Shown one piece after another: positions 39,740 through 61,032 of a stretch of DNA of 64,000 bases; the stretch's first letter is position 1, and each line of letters begins with the position of its first letter. The DNA lies in assembly GCA_963693365.1 (NCBI GenBank), contig CAVNZM010000017.1, positions 3,968,001 to 4,032,000 of the forward strand, read 5' to 3'. The notes under the pieces are model-generated. The model had not been told where the DNA came from. It did no database searches and saw nothing but the letters and a program-made list of their open reading frames with translations. The stretch comes from Amoebidium appalachense (lineage: Eukaryota > Ichthyosporea). A program made the position numbers and the translations under genes.

Positions 39740-40665
39740 ATGGCCAGCCAAACCTTTATGATGAATCTGGCACGCACGTTTGCCTCTAAAGGGAGCTTGA
39801 TCCCACCCAACTGCACAGACTGCCGCGACACATGCATCGGCTTCGACGAGTGCACAACGTGCATAAACTTCTGCGAGGGGTGGGAGGAGAGACCAGACCA
39901 GTATGTCGGGCCGGGAGGGCCCGTAGTTACTGTGTTTATGTGCCTGCTGCCCCTGATTGTGCTGGTCATAGTTACTCTGATTCCAAAACCATGGTAAGTG
40001 AGTTGCAGATAAGTGTAAGACGTATATGTATTGCAGGTGGCTCATAGTGTACATACGCACTGATTGATGTAAACAGAAAGCAACTACATATACAGCACTG
40101 TATGTTGGCCACGGGAAAAACGAGCGCCTAGGTGGAATGGATAATTGTGAGGCAGATATAGCGTATGTACACGTGCATAGGACCGATTAATTGCCAAAAA
40201 TTGTAACAAAAATATAAGCCTAACACAATGCAACGGGTTGCATGTTAAAGTGTGCATGCTTTCTATTGGCATTCACTTTGGGTACATTTTTTTTAAAGAG
40301 TCACATCCATGTCCCTTTACACTTTACTAACCCAAAATCACATGCAGGAAGTCGACCGTGTCTTTGCCGTTTGCTGCCCTGATGATGTTTGTCATCCGCC
40401 TGGCCTACCTGCAGGCTGAACCAATCAACGTGGCTGCTGCCGTGCTGAGTGGAATGCTGGAAACCCTTACGCCTCTCTCCATTGTCATGTATGTATACTC
40501 ACATCATCACGACCACTTAATTCTTTTAGTCTAAACACCACATGTTTTATTCACTTCCAGTCTGTCTCTACCGTCCCTCCGTGCTTCCTTTCAAAAGCAC
40601 ACCTACCTGCTGCGCAGGACAAGCGCATATGCACGCGCGCGTGTGCGCCCACACACACACAAAAA

Positions 40666-40705
<40 letters not shown>

Positions 40706-40712
40706 AACAACC

Positions 40713-40801
<89 letters not shown>

Positions 40802-41430
40802 CTTTCTTTTGAAGGTGACCTGTAGCTATTTAATTGTAGCATAAAATTCGTGTACAGTGATTACCATGGTATCAATATCCGCCAATTTTCTCACTTCGCT
40901 CTTTCTTTTCTTTCCCACAGGGGTGCCATCATGTTATTCGAAACGATGGGCCACACCGGGTGCATGTCATGGATGATGCGTGAACTCAAGCAACTGAGCG
41001 GTGGTCACCCAATTGCAGAAGTAATGCTGATTGGCTGGGCATTCGCATACCTGGTGGAAGGCGCTAGTGGTTTCGGTACGCCCATTGCTCTGGCAGCGCC
41101 CATGCTTGCCGAATTAGGACATCCAAAAATGGAAGGTATTTTGGTTCTTCTGCTATCAAACACCTTCTCCGCATTGTTTGGTGCGGTAGGTACGCCTGTG
41201 TGGTTTGGCCTGGGTAACCTTAACCTGACGGAAGATGAAATGGTTGAGGTTGGATTTAAGGCGGGCACCACCATTGCTGTGCTGGCGTTCCTCCTGGTTC
41301 CTTGTATGGTATGTACTCATTCCCCCCATTTCCCCCCTGGTTATTTTTCCAAAACCGCTGGTTTTCCTCTCGAGACTCCCCTTCCCCCCTTCCCCCGCTT
41401 ACCCCCCTCCCCCCCCCCCCTTCCTCCCCC

Positions 41431-41463
<33 letters not shown>

Positions 41464-41499
41464 CCTGCAATACATGCAACACACACACGCATGCACGCG

Positions 41500-41590
<91 letters not shown>

Positions 41591-42158
41591 TGTGGCCACC
41601 CTCAACCCTTTCTTCCCCCGAAAGTGATCTTTGTGTGGGGTGCATAGTTGCCGTGTGTTCGATATCCCATGTCCGCTGCACCGTCTTTCTGTGTTCTTAT
41701 ACTTTGCCGTGGCCCCCTTCAGCCTCCCCCCACCTCCCCTCCCTCCCCCCTCCCCTCCCCTCCCCTCCCCCCCCCCCAACACACACACACACACACACAT
41801 CTCACCTTATCAGTATCACTTCCCACCCTCTTTCTCAGAAAGTCCCAACTCGAGGACCCTACACCGCATCTCATGCCCATCCACAATATCGCACCATCCA
41901 CTCACCCGAAAACCCACACCGTTGCAAAATGACTTCACCCACAGCACATACTAATACCGACTTAACCCTCCCCATTAATCCCCTCTCCCCCCCCCCTCCC
42001 TCCCTTACCCACCCACCCACCCACCCCCATTTCCCCTTACCCCCTTCCTGCCCACTCCCTTCCCCTGCCCTCCCTCCCTCTTCCGCCCCTCCCCCTCCCC
42101 CCCTTCCCTTCCCACACACACACACACATGCACACACACCCACCCCACCCCACCCCCA

Positions 42159-42200
<42 letters not shown>

Positions 42201-43338
42201 CCCCCCCCAACACACAGTACACACACAGCCCCTCCCTCCTCCCCTCCCCCCGCCCCCCCTCCGCCCCGCCCCCCCCCCCCCCTCCCCCAACACAGCTGCT
42301 ATATCTTGCACACTGGCGCACCGTGCTCCACAATCTCCCATTCATCCTTCTGAGCCTGGCCTTGACCGTAATTCCCTCTATCCTCGTTAGTGTCTTCAAC
42401 TACGAATTTGCCACTCTGATTGGTGGAATATCAGGCGTGGCCGGGACAGTATTGTTAACCCGCTTCAGGGTGGGTCTGCGTCCGCATACTCCCTCGGGTA
42501 CGGTTAAAGATCTGGACGTCGAGTCCCAGAGCCGTCCCAGTGCTCACAATGTCAACGAGGTATCAGATCCCCCCCCTCTATCTCCCCCTCTCCCCCCCCC
42601 CGAGTCCCCCCCCCCCCCCCCCCCCCCCCGGACTTTTGCCGACACCACCAGCACCACCATCATCATCACCACCATTTTTTGAAGAGTAATCATCTCCGAT
42701 GCCCCCATTCATGGTCTTCTATCACAAAACTACATTATGTGACCCACATTTTCGTCAAGTATATCTAACCAAATTTCTTAATCTAGCTCTATTTCAAACA
42801 TATCCACTCACGTGCACACCATTGCCTCCTTGCAGAACACACCCACCGGCACCACACCTGCCAATTCCGTACAACTACAAACCTCCTCGGTTCACAGCAT
42901 CGAATGTCCTATCACACAGAACCCGCAACCCCCCGCCGTCAAAATTCTCGAATCTCCCTTTGTCGAGACGAACGACAAGAAACCGGACAGCGGCAAAAAT
43001 ACCCAAAATGAGCGAGAAATAATTGAATCCGATGACACCGAGCAAGGGTGGGCCTATGCCAAATCCATGCTTCTCCGAACGTTTCCTCTGACCCTAACGG
43101 TTCTCCTCCTGGTGTTGACCCGAATCGAACCGATTGGGCTCAAGGGCCTTTTGCGGGCCAGAAGCCCGGCCCTGGTCATTCCTCTTGGGTCATTGGGGGT
43201 GTTGGAGATTAGCGCTGCCCTTGTCTGTTATTTCAGAGTAGGTGCCCTGAAATTTCACCGTGTTCCTGTAGGTGTTTGGTGGTATTGGGTGATTGTGGAG
43301 AAGAAGTTAGGGAACAAATGATCAACATATTGTTTCCT

Positions 43339-43371
<33 letters not shown>

Positions 43372-45187
43372 GTGAGGGAGTGCAGGGGGGGGGGGGGAGG
43401 GGGAGGGAGTGCAGGGGGGGGGGGGGGAGGGATGGTAAACGCAAACAGGCTAGGCTAGACTTAGGAACGAGGGAAATGGGCTTACAACAAGACATATGAA
43501 GACGCGCAAAACTAAACATGTATTTATGCACCATATCCTTTTTTTTTGCCAGAAATATAATTTTTTTCCCTAACACCATCCCCACCCCGCCCTACCGACG
43601 TGCACCCATGCACTATAATCCCCGGAAAACTTACCTGATTGTATGTACATTTCTAGCACAGTCCTTCGTTGCCTCTGTCCCTTCTTTGCCCAAGTTGAAC
43701 ATCAATCTAACCCCTTCCCCCTCCTCCCACCACCCTCTCCCTGCCCCCACATGCACACACATATGATCACATTCCCTCCCCTCCCATCCCGGTCCCCCTC
43801 CAGACACACACACATACATCCCACCCTTCTCCCCTCCCTCACCCCCTTTCTCCCCCCCCCCCCCCCTCCCCGCCTCCCCCATATGTACACACACCCACAC
43901 GTACACTCACACCTACACCCACACCCACACCCACACCCCCACCTACACCCATACCCACACACACACATACACCCACACGTACACCCACAGGACATTATGA
44001 CAGACAAGGCTGTCACATGGACATACGAGACCCTCTACGTGCCCTCCATCCTCCCCTTCCTCCTCGTCTCAGCAATCACCATGTTCGTCCATAGAAAAGA
44101 TCTCGACGTTTCACCCCCAACCCTTGCAAAGGAAGTTTTTTCACGGCTCAGAAACCCAGCTCTCTCGCTCATGGGAGCTATGGTACTTGTTAGGTATGTT
44201 GCTACTTCTTCTTCTTCTTCTTCTTTTTTTTTTGCCTCCCTCTTGGCCCCCTTCCCCTCCTTTCCTCCCCTCCTCCCAGCTCATCTCTCTTCGAGTTGCT
44301 TCTGCCACCCTCACCCTCCTCCCTTCTTCCATCAGATGTTATGTTTGCTGCCACAGCCGCACAACAAACACTTGGGTTGAAACTCTCCCTCTTCTCTTGC
44401 TTTCTTTTTTCCCCTACCTCCCTCCCTTCTCCCGCCCCCCTTCCCCCTCCTCCCTGTCCGCCTTTCCTCCTCCTCCGCCTCTTCCACGGGTTTCCCACAA
44501 AACACACAAACATTATAGTTGCGATGCACGAAAAAAAAGAAGATCGTAGAGTGAACTTTCGATCCCACAGATCATCGGGAAGCCTGTAGAAACTAACCAA
44601 CTGTTATTACTCTATGCCACTCTCCCCCCCCCCCCCCCCACACACACACACACACACCCATCCCCTTCCCCCCCCCCCTCCCCCCCCCCCCCCCCCCCCC
44701 GCGCAGCCTGTTGCACCTCTTTCCAAGTATCCGATCATTTTGTTTTTGTGATTTTTATAACTGACAATCCAATCACTTCATTCCTGCCTCTCTTATCCAT
44801 TTTCATAATCTATGACCCACCATCCATCCTTCTTTCAATCTTCGTTCCAGACCTCCCATTGAATTCCCTTCCCCCAACCTCTTCCCCTCCCCACTTCGCC
44901 CCCCCCCCCCCCCCCCCTCCCCCCTCCCCCCCCCCCCCCCCCCCCCCCCCCCCTATACGCACACAAACACTTCTCCAAACTGCGTCATCAATGCGACCCT
45001 TTCCCCCGTGCACGGGGACTCTTTTCACAACATAATGTCCCGGTGAATGCCTTGCATAGCACCAGCACTCCTCACTTACTCTTCCACTAACCCTCCCTCT
45101 CACCTCTTCCCCCCCCCCCCCCCCCCCTCTTCCCCCCTCCCCTCCCCCCCCCCGGCCTCCTCTACACACACACGTGCGCGCGCGCAA

Positions 45188-45231
<44 letters not shown>

Positions 45232-45762
45232 TCCGCGCCCCCCTCCCACCTCTTCCCCACAGTCTCATGCGCACAGGTGGCTACGGATCTCCCGCCTACC
45301 TAATCGGATCTCTCGTAAGTTCATGGGCCGGTACATGGTGGATCCTCCTCTCCACGTTTATTGGTGCTCTGGGATCGTTTTTCTCCGGATCGACAACGGT
45401 ATCTAATCTGACTTTTGGGGAGGTCCAAATCGTGGCGGCGGACATTATCGGGGTTAAATATACCACCATGCTCGCACTGCAGTGTGTGGGTGCTGCTATG
45501 GGAAATGCCGTGTGCATGGCAAACATCATCAATGGTACGTGGGAAAATTTAATGGATCCCTCCTCCTTCCCCTCTCTCCCTACCCTGCCTCTACGGACCC
45601 ACTTTCTTTCGTTCCCCCCCCCCCCCCCCCCCTCCCCCCCCCCCCTCTTCCCTACCTCCTCTCCGCTGATGGCCCGTAAAGTTCTTTGAAATTTACACTT
45701 GGTTTTTGTGGTTCTTCCGTACCCACCTAACCTAACGCAAAGTCACGATCAAGTTGCCTCCT

Positions 45763-45794
<32 letters not shown>

Positions 45795-45893
45795 CCAAAA
45801 AAAGACAGAAGCTAGCCCTACCTCGCGTTAATCACACCGGACACGAATGAGAGAGTAGTGCTGTGGCGCGGGGGGGGGGGGGGGGGGGGGGGG

Positions 45894-45925
<32 letters not shown>

Positions 45926-46132
45926 AGGGGGGAGGGGGGGGGGGGGGGGGGGAGGTGAGGGGTAGGGAAGGGGTTGTAGAGAGTTGCTGTGTTGGATGGG
46001 GACATAGTCACATTCCTCACCCTTACATGCCGTTAGCATTACACTAACATTCCTTGTGTACCTTCCTTTGGTCACACACATATAACACGCACATGCCGCA
46101 TATGCCCGCACGCACACACGCACACAAACACT

Positions 46133-46173
<41 letters not shown>

Positions 46174-46426
46174 ACACACACACACCGAACCCCCCCCCCT
46201 CCCCCAAACACCCCTCTTCCTCCTCCCCCCCCCCCTCCCCCCCCCCCCCCCCCCCCCCCCCCCACACACACACACGCACTTATACACACGTACAGCACGC
46301 GCAGTGATGAATCTATCGCATATCGGAGAGGGTGAATTCATCAAACGAACTGCTATGGTGGTGGTGGTTGCAATGCTTCTGGGGGAGGCTTTTGTTGCTG
46401 CGACCTGGATTGCTTGGGGTAACTGA
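39740..46426 (+). CDS. L-lactate permease (LctP) family transporter
   Basis: Eight exons in phase give 681 aa: 39740-39993, 40348-40488, 40921-41308, 42296-42559, 42836-43237, 43991-44193, 45263-45534, 46305-46426, stop TGA. LctP carriers bring in lactate or glycolate with protons and are typical of bacteria and archaea. Family marks are EGASGFGTPIALAAPMLAEL, LFGAVGTPVWFGL, and GALGSFFSGSTTVSNLTFGE with QCVGAAMGNAVCMANI after it. The protein is longer than usual bacterial members (~550 aa). It has a Cys-rich N-terminal segment (NCTDCRDTCIGFDECTTC) before the first helix and a hydrophilic insert of ~100 residues (about 325-420) between helices. The Cys-rich part could be an extracytoplasmic loop. 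The ordinary introns and neighbours show it is a resident nuclear gene, not bacterial contamination. Substrate inferred from family. Confidence 0.9.
40671..40798. repeat. (CA)n microsatellite
   Basis: CA repeat with two CAAA interruptions in LctP intron 2. Confidence 0.95.
41508..41588. repeat. (CA)n microsatellite after a C run and GC steps
   Basis: CA repeat preceded by gcgcgcgcgc, in LctP intron 3, which also has C runs near 41410-41462 and 42260-42287. Confidence 0.95.
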
Positions 46427-47404
46427 GAAATTCAGTTCATACTACAAATTTACGAGAATTGAAGTTCCACAATTGCGTATTTCGATAGTGGTTTTCCGCA
46501 GGGAGAGGGAGAGGGAGACGGACAAATATCATACCACCACTTATTTGTAGGAGTGTGTGGACTAGAAGGCAGTGTAAATTTTGACACGCCGCCAATAGGT
46601 TAGAAGTTAGTGATATGCTATTCCCAAAATCGGAATATGAATAGAACAAGCAACGTACGTGTACAAAATTCATTCTCGTTGAGTTAAGTAATTATGGAGA
46701 AGCCCTGAGAAACCGAAAATTACAAAGGAAGATGCATCTAGCCACCTATAAAACCCATATCTCCTCGGGTGTCGTTTATTACAAATAATTCCGGTACGGA
46801 ATTGATTTCAATGGTGTGCAACCCTATTTATGTACATATGCAATCTTATGCAACTTAAGGATATTATTAAGTATGCTGTGCATACTAGTTATGGCCATCG
46901 AATATGATTCCTTTCGAAAATAAAGGACACGAAACACCAAGCAAAGAGTATTTCTGCAGGCAAAACCGCCAAAAAGTACTGAGGATGCCCTCCCCCCGCC
47001 CCCCTCCCCCCCCTCCCTCCTCCCCCCCTCCCTCCCCCTCCCCCCCCCCCCCCCCTCCCCTCCCCCCCTCCCTCCCCCCTCCCCCCCCCCCCCCCCTGGG
47101 TCAGGCCCCTCAATCTGCGCTGTGCACATAATTCGAAGAAACTTATGGGCGATACTGCGGGTTTTTATCGTAGATAGTTACACCCCCTTCCTCCCCCTTC
47201 CTTCCTCCCCCTCTTCCCCCGTCCCCACCCCCCACCCCCCACCCCCCCCTCCCCCTTCCTCCCCCCCCCCCCCCCCCCCCCCCCCTCCCCTGAACCTCCC
47301 CTGAACCCCCCACCCTTTCCTCCACCTTCCCACCTTTCGAGGCTCCACGCCCCCTCTCAATCCCCCTTTCCAATCCCTCCCCCCTCTTCCTCCTCCCCCC
47401 TTCC

Positions 47405-47435
<31 letters not shown>

Positions 47436-47441
47436 AAAAAA

Positions 47442-47501
<60 letters not shown>

Positions 47502-48279
47502 AAAAACACCGTACACCCGAGCCACCCAGCTTCGTGGATGCGACCGTGTGACCATTGCTATTACAAGTGACGTCATCTACTTGGGCCGGACTATTTCAAA
47601 TCCCTCGGAGGTTCCGATTCGTTCGGTGCGCATCATCATCCGATTTTTTTTTGTTTTTGTTTTTCAATTTTTTTCTTTTTTCTTTTTCTTTTTCTTGTTT
47701 TTTTTCCTGTACAACAGAGACGCCTCATACGCCCAGCCAAGAACCGTTGTGAGCGCAACACCGCCACAAGGTAATCCGTCCTTTCGTTCTATTGTCTTTA
47801 TAGTTATCCTCTTTTTTTGGTGAGCGCCTTTGAAAACCATGTCCTTGCATTTGCATGCCAATGTTGTGCCCAAGTCAGATCCTGATAAACCACCGTCTTC
47901 CCTGTCTACCTATACTTCTCCGTTCTCTAATCCATCAAAAACCTCCAGCTCAAACGCCCTCCCCCTCCTGCCCCCTTGTATGGTTACCCTTCTGCATTTC
48001 AAAGATGCTTTAGCGTGGTCTTACATTCCCTGGCTTTGGTTCGTTACTAAATTGTTACAACTGCTGTTCTGTGCTTCAACTCCACCTCTCTCCCTCCCGA
48101 TCCCCCCCCCCCCCCCCCCCCCCTTTCCCCTTCCCCCTTCGCCTTGCTGATACCTTTCGTCCTCCCCTTTCCCGATCGACTATGAGAATCTTCTCCAGGC
48201 TCGTGTTTACCCTTTTTTTCTGCATCAACCACCTGCTAACATGCACTGGCGCTAACAAGCACGCACCCACATAGGGAAC
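46427..48279. other. intergenic region, no confident gene
   Basis: Unique sequence to 46.98 kb, C/CT-rich blocks 46990-47095 and 47175-47425, an A run and (AAAG)n at 47426-47503, then unique sequence with a C run at 48104-48122. A perfect TGACGTCA lies at 47568-47575. Two open frames (47548-47640 and 47830-48060, + strand) look somewhat protein-like but lack splice partners. The promoter of the secernin gene should lie here. Confidence 0.5.
47442..47503. repeat. (AAAG)n microsatellite
   Basis: About 15 tetranucleotide units following an A run. Confidence 0.95.
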
Positions 48280-54846
<6,567 letters not shown>

Positions 54847-57401
54847 TACAGTGATACATATGGCCCTGCCGCACAATGGCATTTCACTGCTACCCCCCCC
54901 CTCCCCCCCCCCCCCCCCCCCCCCCCCCCCGTCACCCCCCGTCACCCCACCCCCCTCCTCCTACTTCTCTCTTTCAGCTCTGTAGTTGAAATTTGATTCG
55001 TTGCAAAGAACACATACACACATGCACACGTACACAGATACACCCCACTTGTATGCGCCGAAACGTGCACGTGTTTGCGTCACGTCTTTTTTTTTTTTAA
55101 ATACACTGACTAAATTGATGTTTTATTGACCTTGTCTGACTGTATGCATGCTGTTTTCACGTAGGCCAAAACTTTACGAGAGAACTCGATCTAGCATTGT
55201 TCCCCTTCCGCTACCACTTTCCTTACCATTTATGACTTATTGACTGCCACTGCCCCCCTCCGGATCCCCTGCCCCCCCCCTTCCCCCCCTTCCCCTCCCT
55301 CCCCCCTCATCCCCAAGCCACACATGCACGCACACACACACACCACAAACCCCACGAAACCCCCAAACCCCAATCCCTCCGGCATGTGGTTCTGTGGTTT
55401 ATCAATTTATAATTCGCAGCTGCCCTCAGATTCAATGGTTCTAAAAGCTTAAGTCTGTTATTCACCAGAATTCGTGGAAGTGACACTAATTAATGATGCA
55501 AATGTATTACCCGCACACGCGTACGGTACCGGAACCAAGCTTAGCCTGCTGTAATGCATGTAAGGCATGTATTATTATGAGCAATTTACTATTTACTGTG
55601 GCTCAGTAATATTAATTATGTCGTGCCAAGGGCAGGACGTTACTTACTGTTCTGGCACCTCACCGAGTCGAACATCGCTGCTATTATCAGTTTGATATTC
55701 ATATATATGCATGTTCTGCATATGCATGTGAAAGCACGGGCTAAGCTTTTGAAACAGTAATAAAGTATGCCTGGTTGTCACTTGAATATCCTCTCTGCAG
55801 CTTGCAACATGTGAGCATGTGAAGTCAAGAGATACAGCTGCACGAGGCCTTTATCATTCATTGTGGATTCGAAATATTCCTAGTCTTCTAATTTGATCTG
55901 ACGGTGAGGCTTCCCAGAGCGCTACAATAGGTTAACTTGCCCTCAATGACCATGCGTGGCTTCCGAGCTTCCCGCGAGCAAATGTTACACACGTGTATAC
56001 ACACATATATACAGGTCCGAAATCATGACACTGGCAGGCTGCACACGAGCCGCGCCACGCGCCGCCTGACAGAAAGACACACAAACACACACCTGCAGCT
56101 GTACACGTACATGTGTACGTACACAGGCGCGCACACCGTGACACACACGCACACACACGCGCGCACACGCGCACACGCACACCCGCACGCACGCACGCAC
56201 GCACGTACACACACACGCACACACGCACACACGCACACACGCACACACGCACACACACACACACACACACCATAGAATGGCATAGATCCACAATGCAACC
56301 ATACTTGAAGATCTAATCTATTTAGAAACATTTTAGATCCTCGCAAACATGTTTTGTTACGCGTCATCCTTTGGGGCTTCGATTGGTCCACAAGAATGCG
56401 TTTTTGCTATATGTGGTCAATGCCGCTCCAGCCTTGCGACCAATCGCAACGATTTTGAGGTGTCACGACCAAATTCCTTACAGAGAACGGGAGCCAATTG
56501 ATCACCTCCGATAATGGTGTAAAAAGCAGGTGACCAATCGAATATGAGCAAAGAAGAGATGGGCAAAGTTTATTAAACAAATTGGCTAGTAAACAAAGCG
56601 CACCTTATCATGATGTTCAATAATCTGAACCTCAGGCGGATCTTTGAGCACCCAGTAAACAGCTATTTATGCCACAATGGAAAAATCAGGTATTATATGC
56701 CTAAATATTTAAAGTATTACGCTAAAATATAAAACTAAGAGTACAGCGCCCAGCTGCCACTGCATGCAGAGCATCACACTTGTGGAATGCGCGCGTGACC
56801 ATTTTCCACCAATCAAATTGCGGCAATACCAATAGATCTGAGAGCCACTCGAGAGTGAGGTCAGTTCACGAAAAACTGAAAAAGCATTTATTGCCAAAAC
56901 CGCACTATTATTTCATGTTTTGCCCGTGTTTTCCCTTCCAATTTCCAATGGGTTGTTGTGTAGGTTTTTGAGCTGTAGTTGTCAGTGTGCCTATTTCTTT
57001 TTTGTGACATTTGTGTGTGCAGTATACCACCTCCACGGCAGGACGTCACACGCGTTGCACTGGCATTTGCTCCAAATTCACCACTGAAAAAAATTGGAAA
57101 GTCGAGTGTCACACAGATCTAGACTGGGTGTGTAGAAGATAAGCTATACTGTTATCTACTTTAACACATATATAAGGCTAGTCTACACAGAACCATAACC
57201 TGCTTGCTACAAATAAGCTAATATTGAATATTCTGTGTAGTTGCTGTGCTAAGCAGGCCGGTCAGCAAGATTTGCCCAGAATTTCATACGACAAATACAA
57301 ACATAGGCTATATAGTTTGTCTTCCTTAGCTGCTAACTGTATACATACACAAACGCAAAACGAATCATCTTACATGCACGTTTTCCCTCTCTGTTTGCAC
57401 C
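54847..57401. other. intergenic region, no gene seen
   Basis: C run (54893-54930), T run (55088-55099), otherwise unique AT-rich sequence to 56.0 kb. A CA/CG-type alternating block lies at 56083-56270, followed by unique sequence rich in CCAAT motifs up to the MFSD14-like start. Confidence 0.5.
56382..56949. promoter_or_regulatory. cluster of CCAAT/ATTGG motifs upstream of the MFSD14-like gene
   Basis: ATTGG at 56382-56386 and CCAAT at 56440-56444, 56494-56498, 56534-56538, 56809-56813, 56938-56942 and 56945-56949. Seven motifs in about 570 bp, 450-1020 bp upstream of the start codon. NF-Y-type control is inferred. Confidence 0.35.
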
Positions 57402-58266
57402 ATGGACCACACGGTAGACTACACCGTTTCCGACACACACAGTCCCTCCTCCTCGAGCGGACACGTCCACGTCGCCACACCACCACAAAACTCCCACCCC
57501 TACCACAGCTACGGCGCCCACAACACACAACACAACAACAACGCAGACGTGCGCTCAGACACGAAGATAACAAACAAAAAGCCACCAAACAGCCCTGCTT
57601 TGGTTGCGGTTGCAGTTGCAAGCGTCGACACGCTCTCTGGAGCGGAGGAGTCTCCCCTTCTTCCCAATGCACGTTTTCAGAGGTCTACACAAGGAAATGT
57701 GGGGCTGAAACAGGCGTTCGAGGACAGTTATGAAGACCCAAGGTGGCGGCGCATTCTCCTGGCTATCATTCTGCTATACGTCAATCAGAGTGAGTGATTG
57801 CATGGTTTTAAATTATATGCAGATTGTTTAATTTGTTCTCTGCGGTGTTTTCCCAGGATTTGGTTTTTCGTTCTTGTTGTGCAGGCAGTTGAAAATTTTG
57901 TCGTTGAATTTGGTTGCGAGTTATTGCATGAAAGGAGTAGAGCTGTGCTGCTATTTTCTGTTTTCAGTTTTCGATGTTCTAAGCTAAGTACAGCCAAACA
58001 GTCGCACATTTGCCTAGATTTGAAGTTTTTGGAATTTTCTAATCCTGTGTGTTTTGTTTTCCGTATTTTTTGAGTGTATTTTTTGAGTGGTCGATGGCAC
58101 ACCGTGCTCATGTTCCCCTCCCCCACTCCCTCCCTCCCCCCACCACCATCGCCGCCATCACCATCACCGTGCACTAACACACACATGCACACTCAGTATG
58201 TGCGCACGACATATGCACGCCACACACGTACATATGCGCGCTCACACACACACACACACACATACG

Positions 58267-58347
<81 letters not shown>

Positions 58348-58751
58348 CTCATCTACAGCCATGACAATCCCCGTCATTCCGGGCATGGCGGTCGATTTCT
58401 TCGGAAAGGACGCAATCGGGGTTACCGCCGCTTTCACCTCCGCACCATCCATAATCGGATTTCTCTTTTCTCCCTTGGTAGGCGCGCTCACCGACAAGTG
58501 GGGGCGAAAGTGGGCACTGGTAGTGATCAGCATGATGATAATTGCCCCCCTGGTAACGTTTCTTTTCACGCGCAACATGTGGCCGTACCTATGGCTACAG
58601 CTTCCCACGGGGTTCTTCAATGCGCTCATGGGCATCATCTATGCTTTCATCTCGGACTGCCTGCCTCCTGAGAAGAGGGCTAGGGTAGGTTTTCTTATAT
58701 ATACTCCCCCCCCCCCCCCCCCCCCTCCCTTCCTCTCTGTTCTTTTGATAC

Positions 58752-58791
<40 letters not shown>

Positions 58792-58846
58792 TGTACAAAG
58801 GGAAAGTGAAAAGAAGGAAGAAGAGGGCAGCTGTGTGTGTGTGGTG

Positions 58847-58900
<54 letters not shown>

Positions 58901-58958
58901 GGACAGAAGCTACTTTTATTTTACGATGTCGATGTCGAGTGTAGTACTATAGCTATAA

Positions 58959-58993
<35 letters not shown>

Positions 58994-60427
58994 GTACTAA
59001 AAGAAACCTCTAGACGTGTTTCCCGAGTAAGTTAAACATAAACAAAATCAGTTTTGAAAACAATCTAGCCTTCCATCCGTTACCAGAAATAGCCCAAAAG
59101 CCCCAAAATAGCATAATAACATTATCCCTCTTCTCCCCCGCAGGCCTTTGGCCTTCTATCATCAGGCACCTCTGCGGCCGTTCTAGCCGGCCCCCTTTTC
59201 GGGTCCTTCCTATTTGGGCGGCTGGGTGCCGACAAGTTCTGGCTAGTCAATAATGCAATCGGTATCGTGACCGTCTGCTACATCCTCGTGTGTGTGCACG
59301 AGCCTCAGCGCAGATACGCAGTGGTGTGTATTGCCTCCCCCTCCCCCCCCCCCTCACACACGCACACACACGCACACACACGCACACACACACACACACA
59401 CACACAGTAACACACACACACGCAGACACTTCTCCCGTCCTCTCTCTGCCTCTCCCATATCCACACCGTCCTCATTCTCGCTCTCCTGCCTCTACTACGA
59501 GGGGCCCCTCCCCCTTTTTGCCCAAACAATGAAGTTGTAACTTCTTTTGTTTAGTTTTTGTACCTTGCACTGTGTACCATATTCACCCGCTTATGTACCA
59601 GATGAAAAAATGTTCTCTGACCTTGTGTAGTGATGGAAAAAGTTAAGCAATTCCCAGCTTCATTGTGTTTTCTTACTTGGCTTGCGAGTATTGATGTTAT
59701 TTGCCATATATTTGTAATTGTTGAAAAAAGACAAGGAAAATAGAAAGAGGATACATTTATACCGTATTACTAAATACCATGTCCACTATATCTCTGCAAT
59801 TTCAACAGGTGGAGGGATCCAAGAAGCGCGTGCGCGACAGCCTTAACCCCTTTGCCGCACTGCGTCCGATTCTTGTTGACAAGGTGGTGGGGTGCCTTGC
59901 TCTTGTTGTGTTTTGCCACGCCATGCTGAGTGGTTACGTCAGCACCATATCTATCTACGTCACACAGACCCTGGGTTTTTCGCAGGTACGCACTCGTTAT
60001 TTCGTGTTTTTGACTTGTTTTGTTGTGTTACTTTTGCTCCTTTCTCCTCCCTGCTCGAGTTAAAAAGCTGTGTTATTGCAAATATGAAGCATTTGCCTGG
60101 TTGTGGATTCGTATGATTCTGTTTCTACGGAGAGTTGAGAGAGAGATCAGTCCGTTTTTCGTCTGCTGTTTGTGTGTGTGTGTGAGATCTTACCATTTAC
60201 TGGTGGGCATGTTTACGTGTGTGTAGGTGCGGGCATGTAGCGACTCTTTTCGTCCTTTCCTTCTTGTTTTGAGCACTTCCACACGTTTAGCTTTCTTCCT
60301 GCATTCAAACTACACATGTACTTACACCAACACATTGTTTGCCAGCCCCCCCCCCCCCCCCCCCCTCCCTCCCCCCAACACACACGCACACACACACACA
60401 CACACATACACGAACACCACGTAGACG

Positions 60428-60470
<43 letters not shown>

Positions 60471-60997
60471 AGCTGGACGTGTCCATCCAATACGCCATCT
60501 CGGGTGGCTGCATGACCGTTGCCGGGTTCCTCCTCCCCCATCTGATTGGCTCTGTGGGTGAGAGGGGAACCATATTTGCGGCCATGATTGGGCAGACGGC
60601 CGTGACGCTGTGCATTGGCCTAGCAACAAGCAAGGTGCTGGTGTTTGGGGCCCTCACGGGCCAGCTCGTTGCGGGTTGCATGTGGCCCGCTATAAGCTCC
60701 GCGGCGTCGAAACGGGCCGGGCCGGCAAAGCAGGTATGAGAAATGTGTTTTTTTTCTTTTCTTTTGGTTTGTTTGTTTGTTTGTTTGTTTGTTTGTTTGT
60801 TTGTAGGTTTTTTGGTCCGTCGTGTCAACTTCCGAGGTGAGTGGATGATATCACATGTTAAAGGCTGAGGTGTTCATGTAGCTGTACATGTACCACCGCT
60901 AGCGGGTTGCAGAACTGCAATCACCGTGTTTGGCATTGCATCCTCCCCCCTCCTCCTCCTCCTCCTCCTCCTCCCCACCAAAAAAAAAAAAAAAAGG

Positions 60998-61032
<35 letters not shown>

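Noticed and set aside
39740-46426. LctP gene as bacterial contamination
   Set aside because: It has seven phase-consistent introns with the same CA/C-rich content as its neighbours.
47548-48060. Two weak + strand frames before the secernin gene
   Set aside because: One begins at a non-ATG codon and ends in a T-rich tract. The other is Pro/Ser-rich, ending in a C run. No splice partners or family resemblance.
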